This document shows positions 54,179 through 63,928 of a stretch of DNA of 64,000 bases, piece after piece. Made by a program: the position numbers and the translations under genes. The DNA lies in contig NZ_JADNRC010000006.1 in assembly GCF_015594725.1 (NCBI RefSeq), positions 1-64,000 on the forward strand, read 5' to 3'. Origin of the DNA: Flavobacterium sp. ALJ2. GTDB lineage: Bacteria > Bacteroidota > Bacteroidia > Flavobacteriales > Flavobacteriaceae. How positions within the stretch are numbered: the first letter of the stretch is position 1; every line of letters begins with the position of its first letter. The notes below the pieces were generated by a model. The model was not told where the DNA came from. It worked only from the letters and a program-made list of their open reading frames with translations, and searched no databases.

Positions 54179-55645
54179 ATGAAGAACTTTATTCTAATAA
54201 TTTTTATAATTTGCTTATTCACAGGTTGCAAAAAAGATCAAAAAAAAGTAACTAGTGAAAAAAAGGCAGCTATTGTAGACAATGATAGTACGATTATAAA
54301 AACAGCCGAAATGGCTTATTTGTATGGTTTGCCATTAGTATTAATGGATATTACCCGCAGACAATCAACCAATGTAGAAGAGGCGGGGAGTATGGCGGCG
54401 CCTATGAACCAGTTTGCTCATAAATCTACGTTTCCTGATGCAACTCTTAAAAATGGCACACAACTTAATGCCGACACCTATTACTCGTCAGCTTGGCTAG
54501 ATTTAAGCAAAGAGCCTATGGTGCTTTCTGTTCCAGATACTTATGGAAGATATTATCAGCTTTCTATGCAAGATGCTTATACTAATGTATTTTCATCTTT
54601 AAATAAAAGAACCACAGGAACGGGAGCAGCAAATTTTTTAATTACAGGCCCAAAATCTACTGAGCCAGTTCCGATAGGAATGCAAGAAATTAAGTCTCCT
54701 ACCAATATGGTACGTATTATTAACCAAATTCAAATGAATAGTTATGTTGATGGACTAAAAGTGTATAAGCTGCAACGACAATATAAATTAATTCCTTTGA
54801 GTGGTTGGGCTACAGATTATATTGCTCCAAAAGGTAAAATTGATTTATCGGTCCCTAAAGATTCGCCAAATGAAATTGTTTCGAAAATACCTATCGGAGA
54901 GTTTTTTAATTATGTAAATCAGTTAATGGCTAATAACCCGCCAAGCGATAAAGATGCTGAAACTATAAAAATGTTTGCTAGAATTGGAATTAAACCCGGA
55001 AGAAAATTTAGTTTAAGTACTTTTAATAGTTCAGTGCAATCAGTAGTAAGGGCACTTCCTGATAAAATGTTAGGAGCACTTAATAAAGAGATAACGACGC
55101 CTCCAAAACTAGAGAACGGATGGACTCCAATAGATTTAAAATTAGGAGCATTTGGAACTGATTATAAGCACAGAGCAATGATTTCATATAAAGGATTAGA
55201 AATTAATCTTCCTCAAGACATGATTAGTTCATCTTGTATTGTCGATGAAGGAGGTGACAAACTAAATGGTTCAAATAAATATATGATTCATTTTAATCAA
55301 GAAGAAATTCCATTAGCAAATGCTTTCTGGTCATTAACAGCCTATGATTCAAAGGGAGGATTTGTAGCCAATCCTATGAACCGTTTTTCGATAGGTAATC
55401 GTGATTCATTAATTAGAAATGCCGATGGTTCGATAGATATTTATTTTCAAAGATCATACCCAGGGAAAATTAGAGAAAACAATTGGTTACCAGTATCATC
55501 TGGAGATTTTAATATAGTATTACGAGTATATTCTCCAAAAGAACAAATGTTAAAAGGAAAATGGATCATCCCTTCAATTAAAAAAACAGTTCCAATTGTT
55601 CCAGTAACAGAAGCAGTACCAGTGACAGTAGCAACATCAGAATAA
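54179..55645 (+). CDS. DUF1254/DUF1214 lipoprotein
   Basis: 488 residues. Lipoprotein signal KNFILIIFIICLFTG before Cys. The N-terminal DUF1254 block has MAYLYGLPLVLMDITRR, then NQFAHKSTFPDATLKNGTQLNADTYYSSAWLDLSKEPMVLSVPD; the C-terminal DUF1214 block has NAFWSLTAYDSKGGFVANPMNRFSIG and NWLPVSSGDFNIVLRVYSP. Function of the family is unsettled. The tail is Val/Pro/Thr-rich (PVTEAVPVTVATSE). Monogenic. Confidence 0.9.
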   Translation: MKNFILIIFIICLFTGCKKDQKKVTSEKKAAIVDNDSTIIKTAEMAYLYGLPLVLMDITRRQSTNVEEAGSMAAPMNQFAHKSTFPDATLKNGTQLNADTYYSSAWLDLSKEPMVLSVPDTYGRYYQLSMQDAYTNVFSSLNKRTTGTGAANFLITGPKSTEPVPIGMQEIKSPTNMVRIINQIQMNSYVDGLKVYKLQRQYKLIPLSGWATDYIAPKGKIDLSVPKDSPNEIVSKIPIGEFFNYVNQLMANNPPSDKDAETIKMFARIGIKPGRKFSLSTFNSSVQSVVRALPDKMLGALNKEITTPPKLENGWTPIDLKLGAFGTDYKHRAMISYKGLEINLPQDMISSSCIVDEGGDKLNGSNKYMIHFNQEEIPLANAFWSLTAYDSKGGFVANPMNRFSIGNRDSLIRNADGSIDIYFQRSYPGKIRENNWLPVSSGDFNIVLRVYSPKEQMLKGKWIIPSIKKTVPIVPVTEAVPVTVATSE

Positions 55646-55781
55646 TTTTAGTATAAATTATTTTAAAAACAAAAGAGACACTAAATTCAAAATAAATGAA
55701 TGGTAGTGTCTCGGTGTTTTAATATCTTAAAGTATTTTGTAAAGTTTTGTAAAGAAAAATTTAGCTTTGAGTAACAGTAAC

Positions 55782-56004
55782 CTACAAGCTTATTTGATAA
55801 ATTCTAGATTCTTCCCCCCAAGGATGATGTCCTTGTCCGATATAATTAAAACCATATTTCTCATAAAAACTAACATGATCAGTACATAAGTGCAAGTTAT
55901 TAAATCCTGCTTTTTTTGAATCATGTTTTGCTTTTTCAATTAATAATGATCCATACGAATTTCCTCCCTCGGTGTTTTTCATCTATAAAAACGGCAAAAA
56001 CCCA
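55782..56004 (-). pseudogene. Truncated, frameshifted GNAT acetyltransferase remnant
   Basis: From just after the DUF4287 stop codon the minus strand reads WVFAVFIDEKHRG, then shifts frame near 55970 to SYGSLLIEKAKHDSKKAGFN and NLHLCTDHVSFYEKYGFNYI, ending in TAA at 55782. This is the C-terminal half of a GNAT domain (the KHRG..YGSLLI acetyl-CoA loop and the FYEKYGF motif). The N-terminal half is absent. Confidence 0.75.
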
Positions 56005-56007
56005 AGT

Positions 56008-56238
56008 TTATTTACTATTCTCATCTTTAATCCCTTTGAGCAGAGCATAAATTGCCATTGCGTGCCCTTGTCCTAAATCAAAATCTTCTTTAAGCCAGTT
56101 TGTAATATCACCAGCTTTTATTTCAGGTTTAAGTTTTCCATTTAATGTAAAACCTTTTTGCTCAGCCAAAGTTCTAAATTCGGCAGGACCGTTGCCTGTT
56201 TTTTCTTTAATTGTTTTTAAGTATCCTTGAAATGACAT
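56008..56238 (-). CDS. DUF4287 small protein
   Basis: 76 residues: GYLKTIKEKTGNGPAEFRTLAEQKG near 5-29 followed by AGDITNWLKEDFDLGQGHAMAIYALLK near 41-67. This is the DUF4287 pattern, often found as a domain beside DUF5655 or DUF1801 proteins. No function is known. Its stop codon abuts the GNAT remnant, so a deletion may have joined the two. Confidence 0.88.
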   Translation of the reverse strand: MSFQGYLKTIKEKTGNGPAEFRTLAEQKGFTLNGKLKPEIKAGDITNWLKEDFDLGQGHAMAIYALLKGIKDENSK

Positions 56239-56654
56239 AAAATGATGGTTTATTGGTTAGTATTAAATTTTATTTCAGAAAACAACTATAAAAATAAAGA
56301 TTTTTATATTCTTAGTTTATTTAAAATAATAATTTCTCGTTTTAAAAATTATTATCTCGTTATGAATGAATTACCTTTTAACTCAGAAAGAGTTTGTAGT
56401 TTTACAGTAATTTACTAAAACAATAAACTGATAATGTATACTAAACTACTTGAGCTTGTCGCAGGGATTATTTCCTAACATACATCAAGTAGATTGCTCT
56501 GGTTATTACTGAATTTTGTATCAGAAATAATTAAAGAAACACAATTCTTTTGTTTATCTCGAATAGCATTTCATAAAAAACAATTGTGAGATTCTTAACG
56601 CACTTTAGTTAGTAAAATTCATTAATTTAACAAAAGTTAAAAATTAAGCTTACT
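56239..56654. other. Divergent intergenic region with short repeats
   Basis: TCTCGTT occurs twice 20 bases apart (56335-56341 and 56355-56361) around inverted AATAATTT/AAATTATT (56328-56335 and 56346-56353). This may be a regulator site. No gene is visible. Confidence 0.45.
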
Positions 56655-58913
56655 ATGGAAAACTCAAGACTCAAATCCTTTATACCTCTTTTTTACCTTG
56701 TTTGGTCAGATGACCTTTTAACACAAAAAGAGTTTGTAACCTTACAAGAATTTATTCGTTCACAAAATTGGCTTTCCAAAGAAGAACAAGAAGAGTTGCT
56801 TTCGAAAATAGATATTTCGATACCTCCTTCAAGAGAACAACTTACAAAATGGAAGGAAGACATTGAGAAAAGTATTAAGGACAAACAGTCTGTTAAATCT
56901 ATATTTGACATTGTTGTTGCCCTTTCGGGAGATGATAAGAGTCTAAAGGAATTAGAACCAGTTTTTACAAAACTAGAAAATGATCTTGGTGTTTTTGGGG
57001 AAGAAGCTATTGGGGCTTTTAAAAAAAGAGCAACGTCATTTACTTCAAATTATAAAACGGAGAGCAATTTTGACGCCACAAAACTAACGGAGGTTCTTGA
57101 TGGAGAACAAGCTTCAATCATAAAAAAAGTAAAATTGGTTATAAGCAAACCTGAATTTGCCTATGAAACGACAACAGATATTAATGTATATCGCGAAAAA
57201 GTATATGAATGGTGTAAAATCCTTGCTAAAGAAAACCTTGGCAATATGGCATATCCAAAGGAATATGGTGGAGGAGAAAACATAGCTGATTATTTTGCTA
57301 TTATGGAAACACTAAGTTACCATGATTTAAGTTTAGTAATAAAATTTGGTGTGCAATTCGGACTTTGGGGGATGAGTGTACAATCGTTGGGAACAGAAAA
57401 GCATTATAGTAAATATCTGAGAGACATAGGTTCTCTTAAGTTGCCTGGTTGTTTCGCTATGACAGAAACGCATCATGGCTCGAATGTTAAGGGACTTGAA
57501 ACTACTGCAACTTACAATCACAATAACAAAACATTTACTATTCATACACCAAATGTAAATGCGCAAAAAGAATATATTGGTAATGCAGCAGTACATGGGC
57601 AGATGGCAACTGTTTTTGCCAAATTGATAATTAATAATGTTGATTACGGCGTAAACGCATTTATCGTGCCTTTAAGAGATACAAATGGCAATACTGTAAA
57701 AGGAGTTGCTATTGGAGATTGCGGGCATAAAATGGGGCTAAACGGAGTAGATAATGGTACAATTAGTTTTGATAATGTAGTTATCTCAAAAGAGAATATG
57801 TTAGACAGATTTGCATCGGTCAACGAAAAAGGAGAATTCGAAAGTCCGATACCGAGTGATAACCGACGATTCTTTACTATGCTTGGAACTTTAGTTGGAG
57901 GTCGAATAGGAATTCCGCGTTCCGCATTGGCAGCAGCGAAATCAGGACTGGCAATCACAATTAGATACAGCGATCAACGCAGGCAATTTGGACCAGAAGG
58001 AGGTTCAGAAGTTCCTATTTTAAACTATCGCATGCATCAACGCAGATTGATTCCTCAACTAGCAAAAACCTATGCAGTGCATTTTGCTTTGCAATATCTT
58101 ACCAATCGTTTTCTGAACAAGAAAGAATCTGAAATGCAGGAAATTGAAGCGTTTGCAGCTGGAATGAAATCTTACTCAACATGGAGTACGAGAGATATTT
58201 TACAAGAATGCCGTGAAGCATGTGGAGGGAAAGGATATTTGTCTGAAAATAGGATAGATGCGTTAAAAAATGATACCGAAATTTATACCACTTTTGAAGG
58301 AGATAATACCGTGTTAATGCAATTGGTAGCTAAAAATCGTTTATCTGAATTTAGAAAATCATTTGGCGAAATGGGAGCAATGGGAATTATTAATTATGTT
58401 TATGAAAATGCTAAAACAGTGCTTTCTGAGAAAAACCCAATTGCGACACGTAAAACAGATGAGGTTCATTTGCTGGATAATGAATTTCATTTGTTAGCAT
58501 TTCAGCATCGAGAAAAAACAACATTGGCATCAGCTGCTAAGCGTATAAAAAAACTAATCGATAGCGGATTGGAGCCTTACGATGCATTTAATGTAGTGCA
58601 ACACCAAATGATTGATGTAGCCCAAGCGTATCTGGAGCGAATCGTTTTAGAGCAGTTTCAAATTGCTGTAGAGTCTGTTAAAGATAAGAATGTTAAAAAT
58701 ATTCTATCAAAATTATGTCATTTGTATGCTCTTGCTCAAATAGAGAAGAATAAAGGCTGGTATCTTGAAGATGGATATATGGAAGCTGTTAAAACAAAGG
58801 CTATTCGTAAAATGGTTAATCAGCTTTGTTGGGATATCAGACCAGATGCGGTTTCGTTGGTAAATGCATTTGATATTCCTGAAAGTTGTCTCGCTGCACC
58901 AATTTTGAAGTAA
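56655..58913 (+). CDS. Acyl-CoA oxidase/dehydrogenase family enzyme
   Basis: 752 residues, longer than a bacterial acyl-CoA dehydrogenase and with the layout of acyl-CoA oxidases. An N-terminal extension of about 180 residues precedes the core, which has GNMAYPKEYGGGE, LPGCFAMTETHHGSNVKGLETTATYN (flavin contact), CGHKMGLNGVDNGTISFDNVVI, RYSDQRRQFGP and ACGGKGYLSENRI. The catalytic Glu is in YTTFEGDNTVLMQLVAKN. It would oxidise acyl-CoA at the alpha-beta bond in fatty-acid degradation; whether electrons go to oxygen or an ETF is not decidable here. Confidence 0.88.
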   Translation: MENSRLKSFIPLFYLVWSDDLLTQKEFVTLQEFIRSQNWLSKEEQEELLSKIDISIPPSREQLTKWKEDIEKSIKDKQSVKSIFDIVVALSGDDKSLKELEPVFTKLENDLGVFGEEAIGAFKKRATSFTSNYKTESNFDATKLTEVLDGEQASIIKKVKLVISKPEFAYETTTDINVYREKVYEWCKILAKENLGNMAYPKEYGGGENIADYFAIMETLSYHDLSLVIKFGVQFGLWGMSVQSLGTEKHYSKYLRDIGSLKLPGCFAMTETHHGSNVKGLETTATYNHNNKTFTIHTPNVNAQKEYIGNAAVHGQMATVFAKLIINNVDYGVNAFIVPLRDTNGNTVKGVAIGDCGHKMGLNGVDNGTISFDNVVISKENMLDRFASVNEKGEFESPIPSDNRRFFTMLGTLVGGRIGIPRSALAAAKSGLAITIRYSDQRRQFGPEGGSEVPILNYRMHQRRLIPQLAKTYAVHFALQYLTNRFLNKKESEMQEIEAFAAGMKSYSTWSTRDILQECREACGGKGYLSENRIDALKNDTEIYTTFEGDNTVLMQLVAKNRLSEFRKSFGEMGAMGIINYVYENAKTVLSEKNPIATRKTDEVHLLDNEFHLLAFQHREKTTLASAAKRIKKLIDSGLEPYDAFNVVQHQMIDVAQAYLERIVLEQFQIAVESVKDKNVKNILSKLCHLYALAQIEKNKGWYLEDGYMEAVKTKAIRKMVNQLCWDIRPDAVSLVNAFDIPESCLAAPILK

Positions 58914-58971
58914 TTAATGATACGTTTTGTCATTGTGTAAAATTACATAAAGATTAATGTAGATTTTTTAG

Positions 58972-59009
58972 ACACATTTGCCCTTCGCTTGAAGGGTAAA
59001 TGTGTTTTT
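58972..59009 (+). terminator. Strong rho-independent terminator
   Basis: Fifteen-base arms (one G-U pair) starting ACACATTTGCCCTTC around GCTT, then five T. It closes the acyl-CoA oxidase transcript. Confidence 0.9.
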
Positions 59010-59279
59010 ATATCTTATTTGGCTCAAAAGTTTATAACCTTTGTTACTTTACCACTTTTAGCCTTAATTAAAGTAATTCAAAAGTCTTGAGCTGTTCCTT
59101 TTAGTTTTTTGATGATTGCCATGTAAAGATTCTCAAAAATAGTTTGTCAAACAGGAACGACTATAGCTTGAAGTAATTGCATTAAATCATCGGCATGATT
59201 TGTCACTCTTTTTGTCTTTAGTACTTTTTCTTTTTTCTTTTAAATGGATGTTTGTATGTACTAAATATCATTTTTGAAA
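59010..59279. other. Intergenic region, possible minus-strand coding remnant
   Basis: Between convergent genes. On the minus strand 59085-59200 shows broken frames (NHADDLMQLLQAIVVPV in one, NYFENLYMAIIKKLKGTAQDF in another) that could be one frameshifted gene tail. I do not recognise it. Confidence 0.3.
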
Positions 59280-60701
59280 TCACATCTTAGCAACCAGCAT
59301 GCCCAGTGTTTGTATTGATTGTCGTAATTCATTGCTCCATGGTAATCCAAAACTTAAGCGCATGCAGTTAGAAAATTGGTCTTGAAATGTAAAGATACGA
59401 CCTGGCGCTATGCTAATATTATGTTCCATTGCCAGATGATAAAAAACGGCTGCATCAATTTTTTTATCCAATTCCAGCCAAAGAAAAAAACCGCCTTGGG
59501 GCTGACTCACTTTGGTTCCTGCTGGAAAAGATTCCAGTATGGTATTGATGTAATTAATGCTGTTGTGATGCAAAATCTGGCGTATTTTACGAAGGTGATT
59601 TTCATATCTGCCATTTTTAAGAAAATCAGCAACTACTTCATGTGTTATAGTCGTAGATGACACAGTATGATAAAGCTTGGTGCGTAAGATTTCTTTTTTA
59701 AACTTTCCAGGCGAAACCCAACCCACCCGATAACCAGGAGCAAGAGATTTAGATACGGAGTTACAACAAAGTACAATGCCACTTTCGTCGTAGGTTTTAC
59801 AATTAGTTGGTCTGCTTGTTCCAAAATACATATCGCCATAAATATCATCTTCGATAAGTGGTACATTGTAATGTTCCATTAACCGAACCACTTCTTTTTT
59901 GTGTTCTACAGGCATCATGCTTCCCGATGGGTTACTAAAGTTGCTTATTAATAAACAAAGAGTGATTTTTTTGGTTGAAAGTGCTTTTTTCAACGCATCA
60001 AGTTCTATTCCTGTGGTCATGTTGGTAGGTAATTCCATTATATATAGACCCAAGGATTTTGCCAGTTGCAAAATCCCAAAATATACAGGGCTTTCTGTGA
60101 TAATTGTATCGCCAGGTTTGGTCAATGTCATTAAACAATGCGATATAGCTCCTATACAACCAGATGTTGTAATTACATCATCTTCGGTTAATGTACCGCC
60201 CCAAGTAAAGGACCATCTAGCAATTTCTTTTCTCAGGTTTAGATTTCCTTGTACTTCATCGTAGCAAGTACCACTATTAGGAGACTGTCGCATAGCTTGT
60301 ATCATTCCTTTGTTCAATTTGGTAATAGGAAGTAATTCATTAGATGGAAAGCCTAAAGAAAGCATAGTCACGTTTTTATCCATCATGCTGCCATAAACAA
60401 GATCGATTAGATCTTCCCGTTCAATATTAGCACTGCTTATTATAGGTCTGCTTGGCGAAGGTTCAGGTATCATTCGTGATGAAATGTTACTTACATAATA
60501 ACCAGATTGTGGTCTGGACTCTATAAGTGAACGGCTTTCCATCTCATAATATGCTTTGCTTACTGTGCTCATACTGTAACCAGTTTCTGCACAGACTTCT
60601 CGTATTGAAGGAAGTTTATCACCAACATTAAAAAGACCTGATTTTATTTGTTTTTCAATTCGGTCGGCAAATTGCATATATAAATAGTTGGAATTTTTCA
60701 T
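59280..60701 (-). CDS. MocR-type regulator (GntR HTH plus aminotransferase domain)
   Basis: 473 residues from the ATG at 60701; a TTG at 60728 would add nine residues. The N-terminal GntR winged helix is YMQFADRIEKQIKSGLFNVGDKLPSIREVCAETGYSMSTVSKAYYEMESRSLIESRPQSGYYV. The PLP fold-type I aminotransferase-like domain has TTSGCIGAISHCL, ISNFSNPSGSMMP and NSVSKSLAPGYRVGWVSPGKF, where the Lys is the PLP-binding residue. MocR proteins use PLP or an amino compound as signal. The divergent EamA exporter is the likely target. Confidence 0.92.
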   Translation of the reverse strand: MKNSNYLYMQFADRIEKQIKSGLFNVGDKLPSIREVCAETGYSMSTVSKAYYEMESRSLIESRPQSGYYVSNISSRMIPEPSPSRPIISSANIEREDLIDLVYGSMMDKNVTMLSLGFPSNELLPITKLNKGMIQAMRQSPNSGTCYDEVQGNLNLRKEIARWSFTWGGTLTEDDVITTSGCIGAISHCLMTLTKPGDTIITESPVYFGILQLAKSLGLYIMELPTNMTTGIELDALKKALSTKKITLCLLISNFSNPSGSMMPVEHKKEVVRLMEHYNVPLIEDDIYGDMYFGTSRPTNCKTYDESGIVLCCNSVSKSLAPGYRVGWVSPGKFKKEILRTKLYHTVSSTTITHEVVADFLKNGRYENHLRKIRQILHHNSINYINTILESFPAGTKVSQPQGGFFLWLELDKKIDAAVFYHLAMEHNISIAPGRIFTFQDQFSNCMRLSFGLPWSNELRQSIQTLGMLVAKM

Positions 60702-60738
60702 TTTAAAATGATAACTGTTATGCTGCAATTTAATAAAA

Positions 60739-60750
60739 CTGTATCTGTAT
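60739..60750. promoter_or_regulatory. Tandem CTGTAT repeat, possible MocR site
   Basis: CTGTAT is repeated directly without spacing in the 103-base region between the mocR-type and EamA genes. MocR regulators often bind direct repeats; this assignment is inference. Confidence 0.35.
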
Positions 60751-60804
60751 TGCTATTTTATTTTCTAGAAATTTGCAGTATCACAAAAGGTAAATAAAGA
60801 CCCC

Positions 60805-61719
60805 ATGAAGAACACAAAATATTACTTGGCAGCCATTACTGCATATACAATCTGGGGCTTTTTCAGTCTAGTATTAAAACCAATACATTCCTATGCATCG
60901 CTGGACATTTTGTTTTATCGTGTTTTTAGTTGTAGTATATTATTGTTGCTGATAACTTTTCTTTTTAAAAGAAAAAGATTTAAAGAAGCTATTGCTACTT
61001 TTAAAGCATTGTCTCTAGAGAAAAAACGTAAAACTATTTTATTGAATATTGGAGGAAGCATTTTTTTGACTGCCAATTGGTTTACATTTATATATGTGAT
61101 GAATCATGTGAGTGTTAAAGCAACATCACTTGCTTATTTAGTTTGCCCCATCTTAACGACTTTATTGGCCTATTTTATTTTGCACGAAAAACTAACGAAA
61201 ACACAATGGATATCAGTTGGGTTGAGCATTACAGGCTGCCTACTTTTATCATATGCGAATATTATGGATATGTTTTTTAGTATAATTATAGGGTTAACCT
61301 ATGCTTCGTATTTAGTCAGCCAAAGAGTTAATGTTGGTTTTGATAAATTTATTGTACTAACTTTTCACATCACTTTATCGGCGTTATTTTTATTGCCGTT
61401 TTTCCCTGCTTACAGCGGACCAGTTCCTACTGAATTTAAGTTTTATTTGTGTATCGAAATAATTGCACTTGGCTTTACTATTTTTCCATTATTATTGAAT
61501 TTATTTGCTCTTACAGGGCTTAATTCATCTACAGTTGGAATGTTACTGAATATTAATCCAATGATTGCTTTTGGTTTAGCAACTTTTGTATATCATGAAC
61601 AAAGTGGACCGTTACAGGTTTTATCATATGGCATTATTTTTATCTCAGTACTTATTTTTAATTCGCATCATCTTTTTAAAAATAAACAGAAGGCAATTTC
61701 AATGACGAAATGTAGTTGA
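60805..61719 (+). CDS. EamA/RarD-like DMT exporter
   Basis: 304 residues and ten membrane helices. AITAYTIWGFFSLVLKPI near 10-27, then SLDILFYRVFSCSILLLLI and TANWFTFIYVMNHVSVKATSLAYLVCPI near 88-115 are typical of the RarD-like EamA branch, and NINPMIAFGLATFVYHEQ closes the second half. Such carriers export amino acids or drugs. It is divergent from a MocR regulator, a common arrangement for amino-compound exporters. Confidence 0.88.
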   Translation: MKNTKYYLAAITAYTIWGFFSLVLKPIHSYASLDILFYRVFSCSILLLLITFLFKRKRFKEAIATFKALSLEKKRKTILLNIGGSIFLTANWFTFIYVMNHVSVKATSLAYLVCPILTTLLAYFILHEKLTKTQWISVGLSITGCLLLSYANIMDMFFSIIIGLTYASYLVSQRVNVGFDKFIVLTFHITLSALFLLPFFPAYSGPVPTEFKFYLCIEIIALGFTIFPLLLNLFALTGLNSSTVGMLLNINPMIAFGLATFVYHEQSGPLQVLSYGIIFISVLIFNSHHLFKNKQKAISMTKCS

Positions 61720-61742
61720 TTTATAAAACGATCAATTTCATT

Positions 61743-61844
61743 TTAGATAGTAATTTGTCGATACTCCAATTATATAATGGAATTGATGCCAATAGTAAAG
61801 AAGCAGCATTTGTAGTAAATATTCAGAATTTTATTGGAATGTAA
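61743..61844 (+). other. Possible 3' gene remnant
   Basis: The frame reads LDSNLSILQLYNGIDANSKE then AAFVVNIQNFIGM before TAA and is open from the end of the EamA gene. No start codon and no family recognised. It may be chance. Confidence 0.25.
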
Positions 61845-61921
61845 ATCTTAAAGTTAAAGATTTACTTTAGAATAATATCTTTAATGAGTTATATTGAATA
61901 GTATTACAATATTTATTAAAT

Positions 61922-61962
61922 AATAAGTCTTCCGTTTTATCTTTAAAAACGGAAGACTTATT
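61922..61962. terminator. Bidirectional hairpin terminator
   Basis: Seventeen-base perfect arms (61922-61938 and 61946-61962) beginning AATAAGTCTTCCG. It lies between the convergent EamA and FrnE-type genes, 14 bases from the latter's stop. Confidence 0.85.
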
Positions 61963-61975
61963 TGTATTATTTGAT

Positions 61976-62713
61976 TTACATGCAATTTCCATCAGGAGTA
62001 CAGGATTGGCCATCGATTATGTCTAATTTTGTAACTGGATTTTCTTTTCTCCATTCATCAAATGATTTCTCTAAGGTTTGCAAAAAAGTATCAGGAGATT
62101 GTGCTCCATTTATGGCATATTTACGATTAAACACAAAAAAGGGAACTCCATTTACACCAAGTTCTTGCGCTTCCTGAATATCACTTTTTACTTTGTCAGC
62201 ATATTGGTTATCAGTCAAAGATTGTTTTACATCTTCGGCAGTTAAGCCGATATCTTTTCCTAATTCTTCTAAAACTTGTGCATCTCCAAAATTTTTTCCT
62301 TGAGTGAAATAAGCATAAAATAAACGTTCTTCGGCTTGATCTCCAAGCCCTTTTGTTTTGGCTAATTGTATCATTCGATGTGCATTGAATGAATTAGCAA
62401 TAACGGCACTATCAAAGTTATATTCTAATCCTGCATTTTTTGCAGTTTGAACAACTCCTTGATGCATTCTTACTGAATCTTCATAACTAATGCCTTTTCT
62501 GTTAGCAAGGTATTGATAAACGTTTTCTTTTTGGTCAAATTGTTCTGGAATGTTTGGATCAAGTTGAAAACTCTTCCATACAATTTCGATGTCTTTATTA
62601 TCAGCAAATTTGGTAAGTGCAGTTTCATAATTTCGTTTTCCAATGTAGCAAAACGGACACATGATGTCACTCCAAACTTCTACTTTCATTTTAGGTGTTC
62701 CTATTATTTCCAT
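61976..62713 (-). CDS. DsbA family oxidoreductase, FrnE-like
   Basis: 245 residues. The thioredoxin-fold N-terminus is KVEVWSDIMCPFCYIGKRNYETAL with the CPFC redox motif; a helical insert follows with FNAHRMIQLAKTKGLGDQAEERLFYAYF; the strand with the cis-Pro is GVNGVPFFVFNRKYAINGAQ. This is the FrnE branch of DsbA proteins, cytosolic (no signal peptide). The start may be the ATG at 62713 or the one at 62689, which begins directly at KVEVWSD. The C-terminus carries a second Cys pair in GQSCTPDGNC. Confidence 0.9.
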   Translation of the reverse strand: MEIIGTPKMKVEVWSDIMCPFCYIGKRNYETALTKFADNKDIEIVWKSFQLDPNIPEQFDQKENVYQYLANRKGISYEDSVRMHQGVVQTAKNAGLEYNFDSAVIANSFNAHRMIQLAKTKGLGDQAEERLFYAYFTQGKNFGDAQVLEELGKDIGLTAEDVKQSLTDNQYADKVKSDIQEAQELGVNGVPFFVFNRKYAINGAQSPDTFLQTLEKSFDEWRKENPVTKLDIIDGQSCTPDGNCM

Positions 62714-62741
62714 TGTGTTTTGTTTTTAGTTTTTAAAATTA

Positions 62742-62781
62742 GAAAGCTGATTACTTAAATGGGTGAAAGTAATCAGCTTTC
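62742..62781 (-). terminator. Terminator of the OYE gene
   Basis: Fifteen-base arms GAAAGCTGATTACTT and AAGTAATCAGCTTTC around ten bases. On the minus strand a weak T-rich tail follows. It also lies just before the FrnE-type gene start. Confidence 0.75.
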
Positions 62782-62809
62782 GTAAGAAACGTGTACAGGT
62801 TTCTGTAAT

Positions 62810-63916
62810 TTATTGGATAACTAATTGAGCTAATGCATCTTTAGTAAAACCTTTTAGTTCTTCAGTTTTACCATTTTTAATTTTAGCAACCCAATTTGGA
62901 TCTGAAAGTAATGGTCTTCCAACTGCTACTAGATCAAAATCACCTCTATCCATACGTCTTGTTAGTTCATCTAGTGATGTTGGTTGTGAACTCTCGCCTG
63001 CAAATGCACCAAAGAAATCACTTGAAAGACCAACTGAACCTACTGTAATTGTAGGTTTTCCTGTAATTTTTTTTGCCCATCCCGCAAAGTTTAAATCGCT
63101 GCCTTCAAATTCTGGTTCCCAGAAACGACGTTGTGAACAATGTAAAATGTCTACACCAGCATCTACTAGAGGAACAAGCCAAGCTTCCATTTCTAGAGCA
63201 TTTTTTGCTAACTTATAAGTGTAATCTGCTGGTTTAAACTGTGAAAGTCTGATGATTATTGCAAAATCTTCTCCTACTTGTTTTCTTACTTCTTTAATGA
63301 CTTCTACAGCAAAACGGGTACGTTCAGCAAGAGTTTTACCTCCGTAAGCATCGGTTCTATGATTAGTTGCATCCCAAAAAAACTGGTCTATAAGATAATC
63401 ATGGGCTCCGTGAATTTCGATACAATCAAAACCTAATCTTTTGGCATCAGCTGCAGCTTGACCAAAGGCAAGAATTGTATCTTCGATATCTTTTGTTGTC
63501 ATGGTTGTTCCATTGCTAAAACCTGGTCGGTTTAATCCCGATGGGCCTTCAAATGGTACAGGAGGAACCCATCCTGAGTGGTGATTATCCATGATGCCCA
63601 TATGCCAAATTTGTGGACCCATTTGTCCGCCAACAGTATGAACTTTATCTATTACTTTTTTCCAGCCTGCCAATGCTTCCTCACCGTGAAAGTGAGGCAC
63701 GTTAGCATCATTTGAGGATGAAGGTCTGTTTATAACAGTTCCTTCTGATAAAATTAAACCAACTTCGCCTTCGGCTCTTTTTTGGTAATATTTTGCTACT
63801 TCGTCTGTAGGGATTCCGTTAGGAGAAAATGAACGCGTCATAGGCGCCATTACAATTCTATTTTTAAGATTTAGCGTCTTTAATTTAAAAGGCGTAAATA
63901 AACTATCTGTACTCAT
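62810..63916 (-). CDS. Old Yellow Enzyme family NADH:flavin oxidoreductase
   Basis: 368 residues forming a TIM barrel. LNLKNRIVMAPMTRSFSPNG near 14-33 binds FMN. The H-x-x-H pair is in GFDCIEIHGAHDYLIDQFFWDATNHRTDAYGG near 165-196, and VAVGRPLLSDPNWVAKIKNG closes the flavin phosphate site. It reduces activated alkenes or nitro compounds with NAD(P)H. Twelve bases upstream ends a gene that looks like an ArsR-type regulator, suggesting an electrophile- or stress-controlled operon. Confidence 0.92.
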   Translation of the reverse strand: MSTDSLFTPFKLKTLNLKNRIVMAPMTRSFSPNGIPTDEVAKYYQKRAEGEVGLILSEGTVINRPSSSNDANVPHFHGEEALAGWKKVIDKVHTVGGQMGPQIWHMGIMDNHHSGWVPPVPFEGPSGLNRPGFSNGTTMTTKDIEDTILAFGQAAADAKRLGFDCIEIHGAHDYLIDQFFWDATNHRTDAYGGKTLAERTRFAVEVIKEVRKQVGEDFAIIIRLSQFKPADYTYKLAKNALEMEAWLVPLVDAGVDILHCSQRRFWEPEFEGSDLNFAGWAKKITGKPTITVGSVGLSSDFFGAFAGESSQPTSLDELTRRMDRGDFDLVAVGRPLLSDPNWVAKIKNGKTEELKGFTKDALAQLVIQ

Positions 63917-63928
63917 ATTAATTCTTTT

